The translations under genes and the position numbers were made by a program. From contig DAVZXP010000004.1 of NCBI GenBank assembly GCA_052298855.1, positions 151,039 through 215,038 on the forward strand: 64,000 nt of DNA. Reading direction: 5' to 3'. Below the pieces are notes generated by a model, which saw only the letters and a list, made by a program, of their open reading frames with translations, searched no databases and had not been told where the DNA came from. This document shows, piece by piece, positions 36,349 to 44,517 of this stretch. Position 1 is the stretch's first letter. Every line of letters begins with the position of its first letter. The stretch is from Fimenecus sp052298855 (GTDB taxonomy: Bacteria > Bacillota > Clostridia > Oscillospirales > Acutalibacteraceae).

Positions 36349-36483
36349 TTTACTTGTTCCTCCAATAAAGAGTATTGTAAGACTATATATAAATAATCAA
36401 CTTATTGATATCAATATCACCTCTTGCTTCTTTTAGTAAATCATGCTTCACATAATGTGAGTCATCGAAATAAATACACCTAT

Positions 36484-36513
36484 ACTATAACTTAAAAATA
36501 CCGCTTTTGTCAA
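36484..36513 (-). promoter_or_regulatory. Promoter of module 1
   Basis: On the minus strand: TTGACA (36513-36508), 18-bp spacer, TATAGT (36489-36484), with a leader of about 130 bases before the lipoprotein gene. Confidence 0.6.
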
Positions 36514-36520
36514 TAATTTA

Positions 36521-36560
36521 TGACGAATGCAGAACGAGGAGAGGATAAACGCAGAAAAAG
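36521..36560. repeat. Direct repeat at the 3' boundary of module 2
   Basis: About 40 bases (TGACGAATGCAGAACGAG..., ending GCAGAAAAAG) that recur in the same orientation at 40358-40396 with only small indel changes. The two copies bracket the whole of module 2. Confidence 0.8.
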
Positions 36561-36573
36561 TTTTTGGCGTGTT

Positions 36574-37185
36574 TTATTTCAACTCAATGACTTTTTTCAC
36601 AGGGTATTGCGAAATTACCAACGACATTTTTTCTTTTTGCACCCGTTCCATAGGATAGCGTTCGCTGTACACCGCCTCAACAACAAATGGCAAGTGAAAG
36701 ACCATTTCCGTATTTGGATGCAAGCGGAAGGAATAAGACCCTGCAAGCTGAGGGTACATACAATCCCATAAATCCGCATCCACCCGAAGCATAAGCGCAT
36801 CGTCATTGACCAACAGCGTATCAAACATATCCACAGTGCCTTCTTCGTTGTCGGTATTCGAGAAACGAACTTCGACATCGTACACATATTCAGGTCGGTA
36901 AAGCAATTTACCCGTTTCATCGGTTATGCGTTCCGGCAGAGTGATTCCCTGTTTTTGCGCATATTCTTCATAAGGCACAATTTCAGCCGACAAAACGGTG
37001 ACAGTGTATCCGTCAATGATGTTGTCGGAACGCCGAAAGTAATTTTCCCCGTATGCCACCGTATCCTGCATAGAATAAGTTTCAACGATAGGCTTTTCGG
37101 CGGTTGCATTGATATTCCATACCGCAAACGCCCAAACGGCAAGGAGCAATCCGATAAATGAAAGAATAGCTATCTTCTTTTTCAT
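36574..37185 (-). CDS. Membrane-anchored protein of ABC module 2
   Basis: 203 residues: signal/anchor helix (about 5-24), then an extracytoplasmic domain with DGYTVTVLSAEI and PEYVYDVEVRFSN, as in 32646-33275. The ATG at 37185 overlaps the ATPase stop (ATGA) and has GGGGGA upstream. Base composition is less A/T-rich than module 1. A 300-bp copy of its 3' end lies at 32341. Confidence 0.75.
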   Translation of the reverse strand: MKKKIAILSFIGLLLAVWAFAVWNINATAEKPIVETYSMQDTVAYGENYFRRSDNIIDGYTVTVLSAEIVPYEEYAQKQGITLPERITDETGKLLYRPEYVYDVEVRFSNTDNEEGTVDMFDTLLVNDDALMLRVDADLWDCMYPQLAGSYSFRLHPNTEMVFHLPFVVEAVYSERYPMERVQKEKMSLVISQYPVKKVIELK

Positions 37186-37835
37186 GCTTCGTCCCCCACG
37201 GTATGTTCCACCAAATGACCGCATTCCAATAAAAAGATTTCATCGGACAAGTCTTTTAAAAGCTCTCCGTCATGGCAGGATAGAATAACTAAAGCGCCTC
37301 TACCCTTTTCTTCTTGCACAATTTGCTTGACGAGTGTCACACCGTCTGCATCCAAAGAATTCGTCGGTTCATCCAAAATAACAATGTCAGGCTTTTCCAT
37401 AATTGCCGCCGCAACGCCTAAGCGCTGTTTCATACCAAGCGAATATTTTCGATATTTCTTTTTGTCGTTAGGCGACAAGCCAACACGGGAAAGCGTTGCA
37501 CGTATATCCTCGTCAGTTGCCACAGACTTAATGGAGGCGAGTATTTTCAAGTTTTGAAATCCGGAATAGCTATCCAAAAAAGCGGGATTTTCCAAAAACA
37601 CGCCGATGCTTTCAGGGAAAGACAAATCTTTGCCCAATGTCTTTCCGTTTATCAGAATTTCACCCTCTGTTGGACGGATTAAACCGCAAATCAAACGCAT
37701 CAACATGGTTTTTCCCGAACCGTTAATACCTTTAAAGCCATAGATAACACCGCTCTTCAAATTCATGGAAATGTCTTGAATCACCGCATTGCTTTTGATG
37801 GTTTTGGAAAGATTTTGTATTACAATTTCCGTCAT
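37182..37835 (-). CDS. ABC transporter ATPase, module 2
   Basis: 217 residues with Walker A GINGSGKT, signature YSLGMKQRLG, Walker B IVILDEPTN. Very similar to the module 1 ATPase in protein although the DNA composition differs, which suggests separate origins of the two modules. AAGGAG precedes the ATG. Confidence 0.93.
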   Translation of the reverse strand: MTEIVIQNLSKTIKSNAVIQDISMNLKSGVIYGFKGINGSGKTMLMRLICGLIRPTEGEILINGKTLGKDLSFPESIGVFLENPAFLDSYSGFQNLKILASIKSVATDEDIRATLSRVGLSPNDKKKYRKYSLGMKQRLGVAAAIMEKPDIVILDEPTNSLDADGVTLVKQIVQEEKGRGALVILSCHDGELLKDLSDEIFLLECGHLVEHTVGDEA

Positions 37836-37840
37836 GTCAG

Positions 37841-38686
37841 TTACTCCTTATTCAAAATATCATACCGTCGAAACGCACAAAGCCCGACCATACAGGACAG
37901 TACCAATAAAGCGACGGAAAGCACAATGCCGATTTGACAGTCCACGCCGTTTTGGATAAGCATGCTGTTCCGTTGGGACATCGCATAATTTCCCAAGAAA
38001 GCGGGATGCAGATAATAGGCGGACAACACCAAAACCCCTGCGCTTATGCAAAAGCTGAAAAACGGCTTTATCCACAAGGACGCAGTCATTTGCAGTACGG
38101 AAAAGGCAGAAACAATGAAAACAGGCATTAGGAACATTTGCAAGGTCAATTTTCCGCTTACAATCATTTCCCCCGAAAGTGCATAAATATTCTCGGCGGG
38201 CATAGGGATAAGTTTGTAAATGAGCGATTTCGATACACCTAACGAAAGTGTTCCTCCACCGCACAGGCAGAACAGCGCAATAACACCCCACAACAGCAGA
38301 AAATACAGAAAAACAGAGGCTACCGCCCAAACGCATTTGGAAAGCCACCATGCCGAACGGCTTTTCGAATTTACCAATACATTTTTCCCGTATTCTGTTA
38401 AATCCTTAAAGGGATAATACAGTGTCATATACAGCGGCACTAACATCAACAGCATCCAAAGTGCCGGAAACATAAAAACATTCCCGGGCATAGGTATATA
38501 TTCTTCCATACCCGATGTCATATAAAACAGAAAGTCCCCGAATGTACGGGTATTTAAATTGCGCCCCTTTGTGAAAACAAAGCCGATGCAAAAGCCGAGA
38601 AAAAGCACAAGAGAAATGAGATATTTCAAGCCCTCCCGCAACATACCGTTTTTAAAATCGTATTTGCACAACCTAAAAAATGTCAT
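37841..38686 (-). CDS. ABC-2 type permease B, module 2
   Basis: 281 residues with about six hydrophobic helices; paralogue of 33934-34773 (KYDFKNG start, YPFKDLTEYGKNVLVNSKSR motif, RRYDILNKE end). Overlaps permease A by 14 bases, the same overlap as in module 1. Confidence 0.85.
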   Translation of the reverse strand: MTFFRLCKYDFKNGMLREGLKYLISLVLFLGFCIGFVFTKGRNLNTRTFGDFLFYMTSGMEEYIPMPGNVFMFPALWMLLMLVPLYMTLYYPFKDLTEYGKNVLVNSKSRSAWWLSKCVWAVASVFLYFLLLWGVIALFCLCGGGTLSLGVSKSLIYKLIPMPAENIYALSGEMIVSGKLTLQMFLMPVFIVSAFSVLQMTASLWIKPFFSFCISAGVLVLSAYYLHPAFLGNYAMSQRNSMLIQNGVDCQIGIVLSVALLVLSCMVGLCAFRRYDILNKE

Positions 38687-39524
38687 TTTTCTTACCTCGC
38701 AGTACGGTCACGGCAAAGGAAACCACGAACAGTAAAACCGCCTCGCAAAGAACAACGCTGAGTGAAACATACACCTTTCCGCTGTGCAAAAACTGTATCG
38801 GCGAAATTTCAGGTGCATTGCTTAGGGAATTGGAAATATAGTTTATGAGAAGCAGGAAAAACAACGGTGTCAGCGTAACAACAAATACATTTTTGTTAAA
38901 AAATGTAACGGTAAGGCTTAAAGTTGCAATCAGTCCTGCAAATACAAAGGTTGCCGTGGTTTTCAAAAGCATATATCCGAACGGATGCGCATAGAAAAGC
39001 GGTGTCAGCGTTGACCACGGATGCGCACCGTAATAGACATCATAAAATACATCAGGCTGTATAGCAGGGACAAAAGCGGCAACCAGCATAATGTTTAAGA
39101 GAATCGGTATGGTGATAACCGCACCGCCCGACAAGAACACAGCGATATATTTGGAAAGAAAATAGTTTTTTCGTGGCGTTCTTGTGACAATACTTTTGAT
39201 ATATCCGCTTTTGCGTTCATTGCAATACGACCACCCATAGCCTAGCGCTGCAAGCAACGGCATTAACAGATAAAACAAGGAACTTGCGGGCGAAATGAAT
39301 TCTTTTCCAATCCACTGCGTAAAAAGTGAGGTGCCCGGAAGTTCGGGGTTCAGCTCATAGCCCGTGATTTGTGCTGAATTCATGTCCATTTGTCCGAAGG
39401 TATGGTAAGCGTGAATACAGAACACAGCGGAATAAACGGCAATTGCCGCCGAGAGGCACAAAGCACAGAGAAACAACTTGTTCGTAAATGCTTTTTTTAG
39501 TTCCATTTTCAAAACCGATTGCAT
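38673..39524 (-). CDS. ABC-2 type permease A, module 2
   Basis: 283 residues, six helices, paralogue of 34760-35605 (MELKKAFTNKLFL, SGYIKSIVTRTPRKNYFLSK, LRGKKNDIF end). AGGGGGTG precedes the ATG. Confidence 0.85.
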   Translation of the reverse strand: MQSVLKMELKKAFTNKLFLCALCLSAAIAVYSAVFCIHAYHTFGQMDMNSAQITGYELNPELPGTSLFTQWIGKEFISPASSLFYLLMPLLAALGYGWSYCNERKSGYIKSIVTRTPRKNYFLSKYIAVFLSGGAVITIPILLNIMLVAAFVPAIQPDVFYDVYYGAHPWSTLTPLFYAHPFGYMLLKTTATFVFAGLIATLSLTVTFFNKNVFVVTLTPLFFLLLINYISNSLSNAPEISPIQFLHSGKVYVSLSVVLCEAVLLFVVSFAVTVLRGKKNDIF

Positions 39525-39536
39525 GAAAGCACCCCC

Positions 39537-40238
39537 TTATTCCGAATAAATATACTGCGTTTTTTCGGGGTTCAGCCCCAACGCAAAGAACAAATCTGCC
39601 GTGTCGTTCCCGATGTTTTTCGGAACAAAATAACCGACTTGGCAAGTCACAGATGCACTCTCGTCCAAATACACGCCCAAAAACTCGTTCGGATTTTCAG
39701 AGCGTTTTGCTTTGTCGTTTTCCGAAAAGGAAAAATATTCCATCTCGCCCGCAGGAAGAATTTGCCCGTCATCTGTCGTATACACCAAACGAAGCGTATT
39801 GACAAGCTCTGCTTCACCCAAAACAACGCCGTTCTTCTCTTTTTTCAAGGTGAATTCTACCACTACAAATGTGCAATCGGGATTTAACACGCCGTTTTTC
39901 GAGAGCCAGCCGTTCTCGTAAGCTCTTTCTGAAAAATCATTCTTTGAAAACGGGGCGGTTGTATCGTAGCTTTGCATGTTTGTGACAGTATAACTCGTGA
40001 CACCTGTCGCCTCGCTCTCTACAAACACCGTTTCACCAAAGATATGGCGATTTTGCTCGTTCGGCGGTGTATCTGTAACAATGCCACCGTTTTGAAAACC
40101 GTCCCCGCCGCCGACATCGCCCACGACCTTTTGGAACTGTCCCTTAACATCCTCTTTTGTGCAACCTAAAAAGCATCCGATAATGAACAACAAAACGAGA
40201 ACGATTGAAACAGCCCGCTTCTTTGGGTATTTTTTCAT
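39537..40238 (-). CDS. Lipoprotein of module 2
   Basis: 233 residues. Basic start, hydrophobic helix then FLGCTKED, a lipobox with Cys near 26. Extracytoplasmic remainder of unknown fold. First gene of module 2. Start at 40238 chosen for AAGGTG; an earlier in-frame ATG lacks a site. Confidence 0.78.
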   Translation of the reverse strand: MKKYPKKRAVSIVLVLLFIIGCFLGCTKEDVKGQFQKVVGDVGGGDGFQNGGIVTDTPPNEQNRHIFGETVFVESEATGVTSYTVTNMQSYDTTAPFSKNDFSERAYENGWLSKNGVLNPDCTFVVVEFTLKKEKNGVVLGEAELVNTLRLVYTTDDGQILPAGEMEYFSFSENDKAKRSENPNEFLGVYLDESASVTCQVGYFVPKNIGNDTADLFFALGLNPEKTQYIYSE

Positions 40239-40321
40239 AGTATAAGCACACCTTTCAATGAATTTTAAAAGCAAAATAGAGTGAAACACGCACGGAGCTA
40301 TTAAGTATGAACTCTAATCTT

Positions 40322-40350
40322 TATATATATCAAAATTATATTTTTTTCAA
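40322..40350 (-). promoter_or_regulatory. Promoter of module 2
   Basis: On the minus strand: TTGAAA (40350-40345), 17-bp spacer, TATATA (40327-40322). It lies just inside the boundary repeat at 40358. Confidence 0.5.
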
Positions 40351-40357
40351 TATTTAC

Positions 40358-40396
40358 TGACGAATGCAGAACGAGAGAGGATAAACGCAGAAAAAA
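40358..40396. repeat. Direct repeat at the 5' boundary of module 2
   Basis: Second copy of the 36521-36560 sequence. It lies between the module 2 promoter and the terminator of the kinase operon. Confidence 0.8.
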
Positions 40397-40399
40397 CGA

Positions 40400-40432
40400 G
40401 TTGACATGTAAAAATGTCAACCCGATTTTTCT
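40400..40432 (-). terminator. Terminator of the two-component operon
   Basis: Stem GTTGACAT / ATGTCAAC with T runs on the minus strand (CGTTTTTT). It separates the kinase operon from module 2. Confidence 0.8.
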
Positions 40433-40442
40433 GCAATATATA

Positions 40443-41735
40443 TCAATTTTTCTTCGGAAATACGATATCCGTTTCAAAGATTTTTGAATTCTCATCATAT
40501 TTCCAACCGTAAACCGCATCATATTTTTTGAGCGTTTTCCGTATGCTATTTGTCCCTACACCGTGTGTTTTTTTATTTTGCTTGGTTGTTTTTAATTCGC
40601 CGTTTTCTGCTTTTGGCGAAATCGCACAACTGTTTTTAATGACCAATCCATCGTGCATATTGCCCTTTGAAAAGATATAGACCTGAATAAATCTTTCGTC
40701 TGCTTGTTCGGCGGCTTCGACAGCGTTATCAAGTAAATTATTCATCAGTGTAGATAAATCCGAATCCGATACATAAGCAAGATTTGCCGTTTTTACATCA
40801 ACGGAAAACTTAATATTTTTCTTTTCACAAAGCGTTACATACTTGCTGATAATTAAATCAAGCATTTTGTTTTTGCTGATGCCCGTAAAGCTGAATTTTT
40901 CGATATTCGGATAAATACTGTCGATATAACTTTGAACAGCCTCTATATTTTCAAGATTTCTTATCTGTGTTAAATGATTCTTTATATCATGCGAAAAAAT
41001 ACGCATATCTTTGTTAGATTGCTCGATAATCTCAAAATATCTCTTGTCCTGTTCTTCACGGTCTTGAATCTTTTTAAGCTCATAGAGCTCTTTTGTATTT
41101 TTTAAAGAATACTCATAAATTATAAATACCAACACATTTGCAAACATCAATCCGATACACGAAATTGTCCATAAAATGCTCATGTTTTGCGTAAGCAGCA
41201 TCTGATAAGCGATATATCTAAAACAAATTAAAACCATTATGCTCGTTAGCGGCATAATAAACAGCAACCAAAAATACTTGTTGTATGACTCGGTATTTTC
41301 TTTTTGAGCAAACAGCTTTAGTATAATTATCATCAAACTAAAGTATATCAACTTACTTGTAGGTACTATCACCAAATAAGCGGAAGGACTGCTTTCAAAA
41401 GCATTAAATCCTTTATATAATGCAGAACTCAATGCCATAATCAATATTTCAGAAGCAAACATTACAACCGTAAAAATCAATGAATGAAATACTGCTGTTT
41501 TAAAAGAAACATTGTAAAGATACAGAAGAAGCAGAGTGTATGTAACAAACATCAAAATTGTATTTATGTATGTGATGTTCAACTGATATATTACGCCTAA
41601 AAAAGCAGTATTTAAAAGCATTAAAGAAACTCTTTTTGAAGTATCTTTTTTAGCGTCAAACAGTGAATCGGAATAATACCAAAACAGCAAAAATTCAAAA
41701 AGATACATAAATATATCTGTTATAATTTTAGTCAT
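40443..41735 (-). CDS. AgrC-like sensor histidine kinase
   Basis: 430 residues of the HPK10 family: six or seven hydrophobic helices (about 1-210), then a cytoplasmic kinase with phospho-His249 in FSHDIKNHL, N-box NNLLDNAVEA and HGVGTNSI. This class senses peptides or membrane-active compounds. Overlaps the upstream LytTR regulator gene by eight bases. Its position directly upstream of the two transporter modules suggests that it controls them. Confidence 0.9.
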   Translation of the reverse strand: MTKIITDIFMYLFEFLLFWYYSDSLFDAKKDTSKRVSLMLLNTAFLGVIYQLNITYINTILMFVTYTLLLLYLYNVSFKTAVFHSLIFTVVMFASEILIMALSSALYKGFNAFESSPSAYLVIVPTSKLIYFSLMIIILKLFAQKENTESYNKYFWLLFIMPLTSIMVLICFRYIAYQMLLTQNMSILWTISCIGLMFANVLVFIIYEYSLKNTKELYELKKIQDREEQDKRYFEIIEQSNKDMRIFSHDIKNHLTQIRNLENIEAVQSYIDSIYPNIEKFSFTGISKNKMLDLIISKYVTLCEKKNIKFSVDVKTANLAYVSDSDLSTLMNNLLDNAVEAAEQADERFIQVYIFSKGNMHDGLVIKNSCAISPKAENGELKTTKQNKKTHGVGTNSIRKTLKKYDAVYGWKYDENSKIFETDIVFPKKN

Positions 41736-42444
41736 TGTCTATATCCTCGCCTATAAAATCTAAAAAACGCCTTTTAAATTCAGGTTGCTTTCTCGTCGCA
41801 ACGGAAATTTTCATATCCGAATACGGCTGTGCCAATATAATTTCATTTCTTTGAAAGCTTTTTATATAGTTCATATTCACTATATAACTGTTATGGGGAA
41901 CGGCAAAACAGGAGGCGGTAAGCATGGAACGAAGTTGCTTCATGGTTTCTTTTATATTGTAATTCGTTTCTTTTGCATAAATAAAAACACCTTTAAGCTT
42001 TGCTTCGACATAAATAATATCGGAAATTTTGAGCCTTGCAACCTTACTGTCTTTCATATGCAATGTTATAACACTCTCGTTTATAACCGACATCGCTTTG
42101 TCAAGCGCTGAAAAAATACGGTTCTGCGTTGCGGGTTTATCAATATATCTTGTAACCTGAATGTCCATTGCATCATCTAAATACTGGTGATACGCCGTAA
42201 CAACAAGGATAACCGTATTTTTATGCTTTTGTTGAATTTGCTTTGCAACAGCTATGCCGTTTGTATCTCCAAGCTCTATATCGAGAAATAATATGTCGTA
42301 AATTTCATCGGACTTTAATAAATCAGTTCCTGTTTGAAATTCATCAATACTGCATTCTGTATGACGCAGTTTGAAATATTCTTCCGCATAGCACTTCACC
42401 GACAGCCTGCATTCTATTACATCATCGCATATTGCAATTCGCAT
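41728..42444 (-). CDS. LytTR-type response regulator (AgrA-like)
   Basis: 238 residues: receiver domain (Asp55 in LFLDIELGD; Lys in YIDKP), then a LytTR DNA-binding domain (about 135-235, with YVEAKLKGVFIYA and NSYIVNMNYI). The ATG at 42444 follows AAGGGTGG; an in-frame GTG three codons earlier is less likely. Partner of the kinase at 40443. I did not find a clear pair of AgrA-type boxes before either module. Confidence 0.92.
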   Translation of the reverse strand: MRIAICDDVIECRLSVKCYAEEYFKLRHTECSIDEFQTGTDLLKSDEIYDILFLDIELGDTNGIAVAKQIQQKHKNTVILVVTAYHQYLDDAMDIQVTRYIDKPATQNRIFSALDKAMSVINESVITLHMKDSKVARLKISDIIYVEAKLKGVFIYAKETNYNIKETMKQLRSMLTASCFAVPHNSYIVNMNYIKSFQRNEIILAQPYSDMKISVATRKQPEFKRRFLDFIGEDIDND

Positions 42445-42467
42445 AATATCCACCCTTAAATAAAAAA

Positions 42468-42515
42468 TCGTATAATCATTACTTTGATTATACGATAGTA
42501 AAAGTTATTTTGCAA
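42468..42515 (-). promoter_or_regulatory. Promoter with inverted repeat upstream of the LytTR regulator
   Basis: On the minus strand: TTGCAA (42515-42510), 17-bp spacer, TATAAT (42492-42487). A perfect 11-bp inverted repeat (TCGTATAATCA and TGATTATACGA, 42468-42495) covers the -10 and the start point. It could be an operator; a weak terminator for the gene remnant upstream is the other reading. Confidence 0.6.
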
Positions 42516-42516
42516 G

Positions 42517-42684
42517 TCATCGGGATTTTAAGAAGGCATCAATTATATCGAAAATTATAATTTTATGTTCATTTGAGCATTTCTTTAACTTCTGTATAAT
42601 TTCATCATCAATATCTGCATACAACGCTCCGGAAGCTATGTAATCTGTATTCGTTTTCAATTCTGAACAAATATCAAGAAAAAA
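42517..42684 (-). pseudogene. Remnant of an XRE-family regulator
   Basis: Minus-strand frame with no start, stop at 42517. LDICSELKTNTDYIASG matches the last helix of a Cro/C1-type domain, and the tail ends FDIIDAFLKSR as many clostridial XRE proteins do. An in-frame stop lies directly upstream, and the DNA-recognition part is gone. Confidence 0.55.
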
Positions 42685-42805
42685 TCAAAATGACTGATTG
42701 TAAAAAAGCAATTGCTTTATAAGGCTATCATAAGAATTAAGCAATATTAAAAGAAGTGTGTGATATACTTTAATTTGAATGTTTCTAAAGAATTTTGCCT
42801 TACTA

Positions 42806-42834
42806 TTGACAAGTGTTATCATATATTATAACAC
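42806..42834. promoter_or_regulatory. Promoter/operator upstream of the HipA-like gene
   Basis: TTGACA at 42806-42811 followed by a perfect inverted repeat GTGTTAT-N8-ATAACAC (42813-42834) that covers the spacer and -10 region (TATTAT or TATAAC). The 8-base spacing equals that of the classical HipB operator, though the sequence is different. Confidence 0.55.
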
Positions 42835-42916
42835 TATGGAATGCTTTTATATTTCTTGATTAATGTGGTGTTTTGTGGTAAACTACAAATACAATAAAAC
42901 GAAGGGAGAGATAAGT

Positions 42917-44047
42917 ATGATTTACGAACTCAGACATTTTAATACGCCCATTTTAAAGTTTTCTGCTGACGAAGAAAGCAGTGAACCTAATGTAGAAATC
43001 AAATGGGTTACGAAGAATACTTCTCTGCTCCCGTTGGATTTAGAGTTAAATGAAGATGGATTGTTTAAATGGCTTAAACATAGGACAATTCCTTCAAACC
43101 GTGCATATGTCAGAACCTTGTTGAGCAAATGCGGACTCAATCTTAACAGACCTTTAAACATTATCAAGGTTTCAAAAGGATTGTCCCTAAACGACTGTTA
43201 TTGGATTGTTGAGGAAGGCTTTGAGGGTAAGTTTGAGAATTTCAACCTTTATGACAATCATTTGAGCAGAGTTTTAGCCGGCATAGCATTTACCGGTTAC
43301 GGAAGCAGTGTTCGTTCCTCGCTTGCTTCAAGCCCTGAGTTTACAACAAACGGTATGTTACCAAAATGCTGGAGAAGAATAAAAGGTAAGATTTATTTGT
43401 ATAAAGGCGGAACAACCGGTGCTTCAAACACGGGAATGGAACCGTATTCGGAGTTTTATGCACATCAAGTTGCCGGAGCAATGGAAATAGATTCTGTTCC
43501 ATATAACATCTGCAAGTGGAAAGGTGAGCTGTGTTCTTATTGTGAACTTTTCACAAGCAAGGATTATTCTTTTGTCCCTGTCGGAAAAATAGTGAAAACC
43601 GGCGGTATAGCAGCCGTTAGAGAATTCTATGAAAATCTTGGCAAGGAATATGTAAAAGCATTAGATGATATGATTGTGCTTGATGCCTTGATTTGTAATA
43701 CTGACAGACATTACGGCAATTTTGGCTTCTTGGTCAATAACAAAACAAACAAGATTGTTGCGCCTGCACCTTTGTTTGATCATGGCAACTCACTGTATAA
43801 TTTCGCAGGAAGAGACGATTTAGAAAGTTATGATGCGTTCTCTCAATATGCAGACACCTTATTGCCTTGTGTATATGATGATTTTATATTGGAAGCTAAA
43901 AAAGTGTTAACAAAAGAACACAAAGAGCATTTACGCAAGTTGTTGCAATTTAAGTTTAAGAAACATTCGAGGTATAATCTTCCCGATCAAAGGTTAAAGT
44001 ATCTTGAAAAGAGGATACACGAAAGAGCCCAAATGTTGCTTCAGTAA
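42917..44047 (+). CDS. Orphan HipA-like protein kinase
   Basis: 376 residues. The C-terminal half has HipA kinase motifs: NTDRHYGNFGF (catalytic Asp263 and Asn) and LFDHGNSL (metal-binding Asp288). The Gly-rich phosphate loop region around SSPEFTTNGMLPKCWR fits the HipA N-lobe only loosely. Related kinases phosphorylate translation factors or tRNA synthetases and act as toxins with a HipB partner. No HTH antitoxin gene is intact next to it; only an XRE remnant on the other strand. The ATG at 42917 follows GGGAGAG. Confidence 0.75.
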   Translation: MIYELRHFNTPILKFSADEESSEPNVEIKWVTKNTSLLPLDLELNEDGLFKWLKHRTIPSNRAYVRTLLSKCGLNLNRPLNIIKVSKGLSLNDCYWIVEEGFEGKFENFNLYDNHLSRVLAGIAFTGYGSSVRSSLASSPEFTTNGMLPKCWRRIKGKIYLYKGGTTGASNTGMEPYSEFYAHQVAGAMEIDSVPYNICKWKGELCSYCELFTSKDYSFVPVGKIVKTGGIAAVREFYENLGKEYVKALDDMIVLDALICNTDRHYGNFGFLVNNKTNKIVAPAPLFDHGNSLYNFAGRDDLESYDAFSQYADTLLPCVYDDFILEAKKVLTKEHKEHLRKLLQFKFKKHSRYNLPDQRLKYLEKRIHERAQMLLQ

Positions 44048-44075
44048 ACTGAAAAATGAAATTCAATTAAAAAGT

Positions 44076-44107
44076 ATAATCCCTGAGTGATCGGGGATTA
44101 TTTTTTA
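44076..44107 (+). terminator. Terminator after the HipA-like gene
   Basis: Stem TAATCCC/GGGATTA followed by TTTTTT. Confidence 0.85.
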
Positions 44108-44168
44108 GACTTTTAAGTTTTTCTGTGTAAAAATTATGCACACCCGTCGCCTTTTGACTACATTTCCA

Positions 44169-44458
44169 CGACCATTTATTGACCACTTACGAACAGAAAG
44201 CGGGATAAAAACACAGCTCTAAATTAAAAAACAGTCATTTCAAGGTATAAAAGAAATGGCTGTTTTTCGTTGTTTTGAGTGTATTTCATATTTTTTCATC
44301 TGTTTCGTAATGCGCAGGCCGTCGGTTCGAGTCCGACTATCAACTCCAAAACCTGCGTAAGCGCGGTGTTTTCGCAGGTTTTTTCTTTTTCAGAAAAGAA
44401 TTTCAAAATTCATTACGCAATAAAAAATCTCACTCTTTTTTACGGAGTGAGATTTTGT
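44169..44458. repeat. Element-end repeat, copy B, with tRNA fragment
   Basis: Integrase-end block (44169-44194), GGGATAAAAACACAGC, terminator hairpin with CAGTCATTT / AAATGGCTG arms, then 34 bases of tRNA-Thr (44304-44337), then CTCCAAAACCTGCG and the two terminators seen at 30774-30882. It marks another insertion boundary about 13.9 kb from copy A. The tRNA 3' end here is altered after CCGAC. Confidence 0.8.
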
Positions 44459-44517
44459 TTGTTTGTTTTATTTTCAGTTCAATAAATTCATTGACATTTA
44501 ATCGTTATTGTTGGCTT

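Noticed and set aside
38220..38351. Frames antisense to the module 2 permeases
   Set aside because: Membrane-protein genes often give open antisense frames; there are no start signals and no conserved protein features.
42468..42495. Plain intrinsic terminator for the XRE remnant
   Set aside because: The arms are A/T-only at the centre and coincide with a good promoter -10, so an operator is at least as likely; not called as a terminator.
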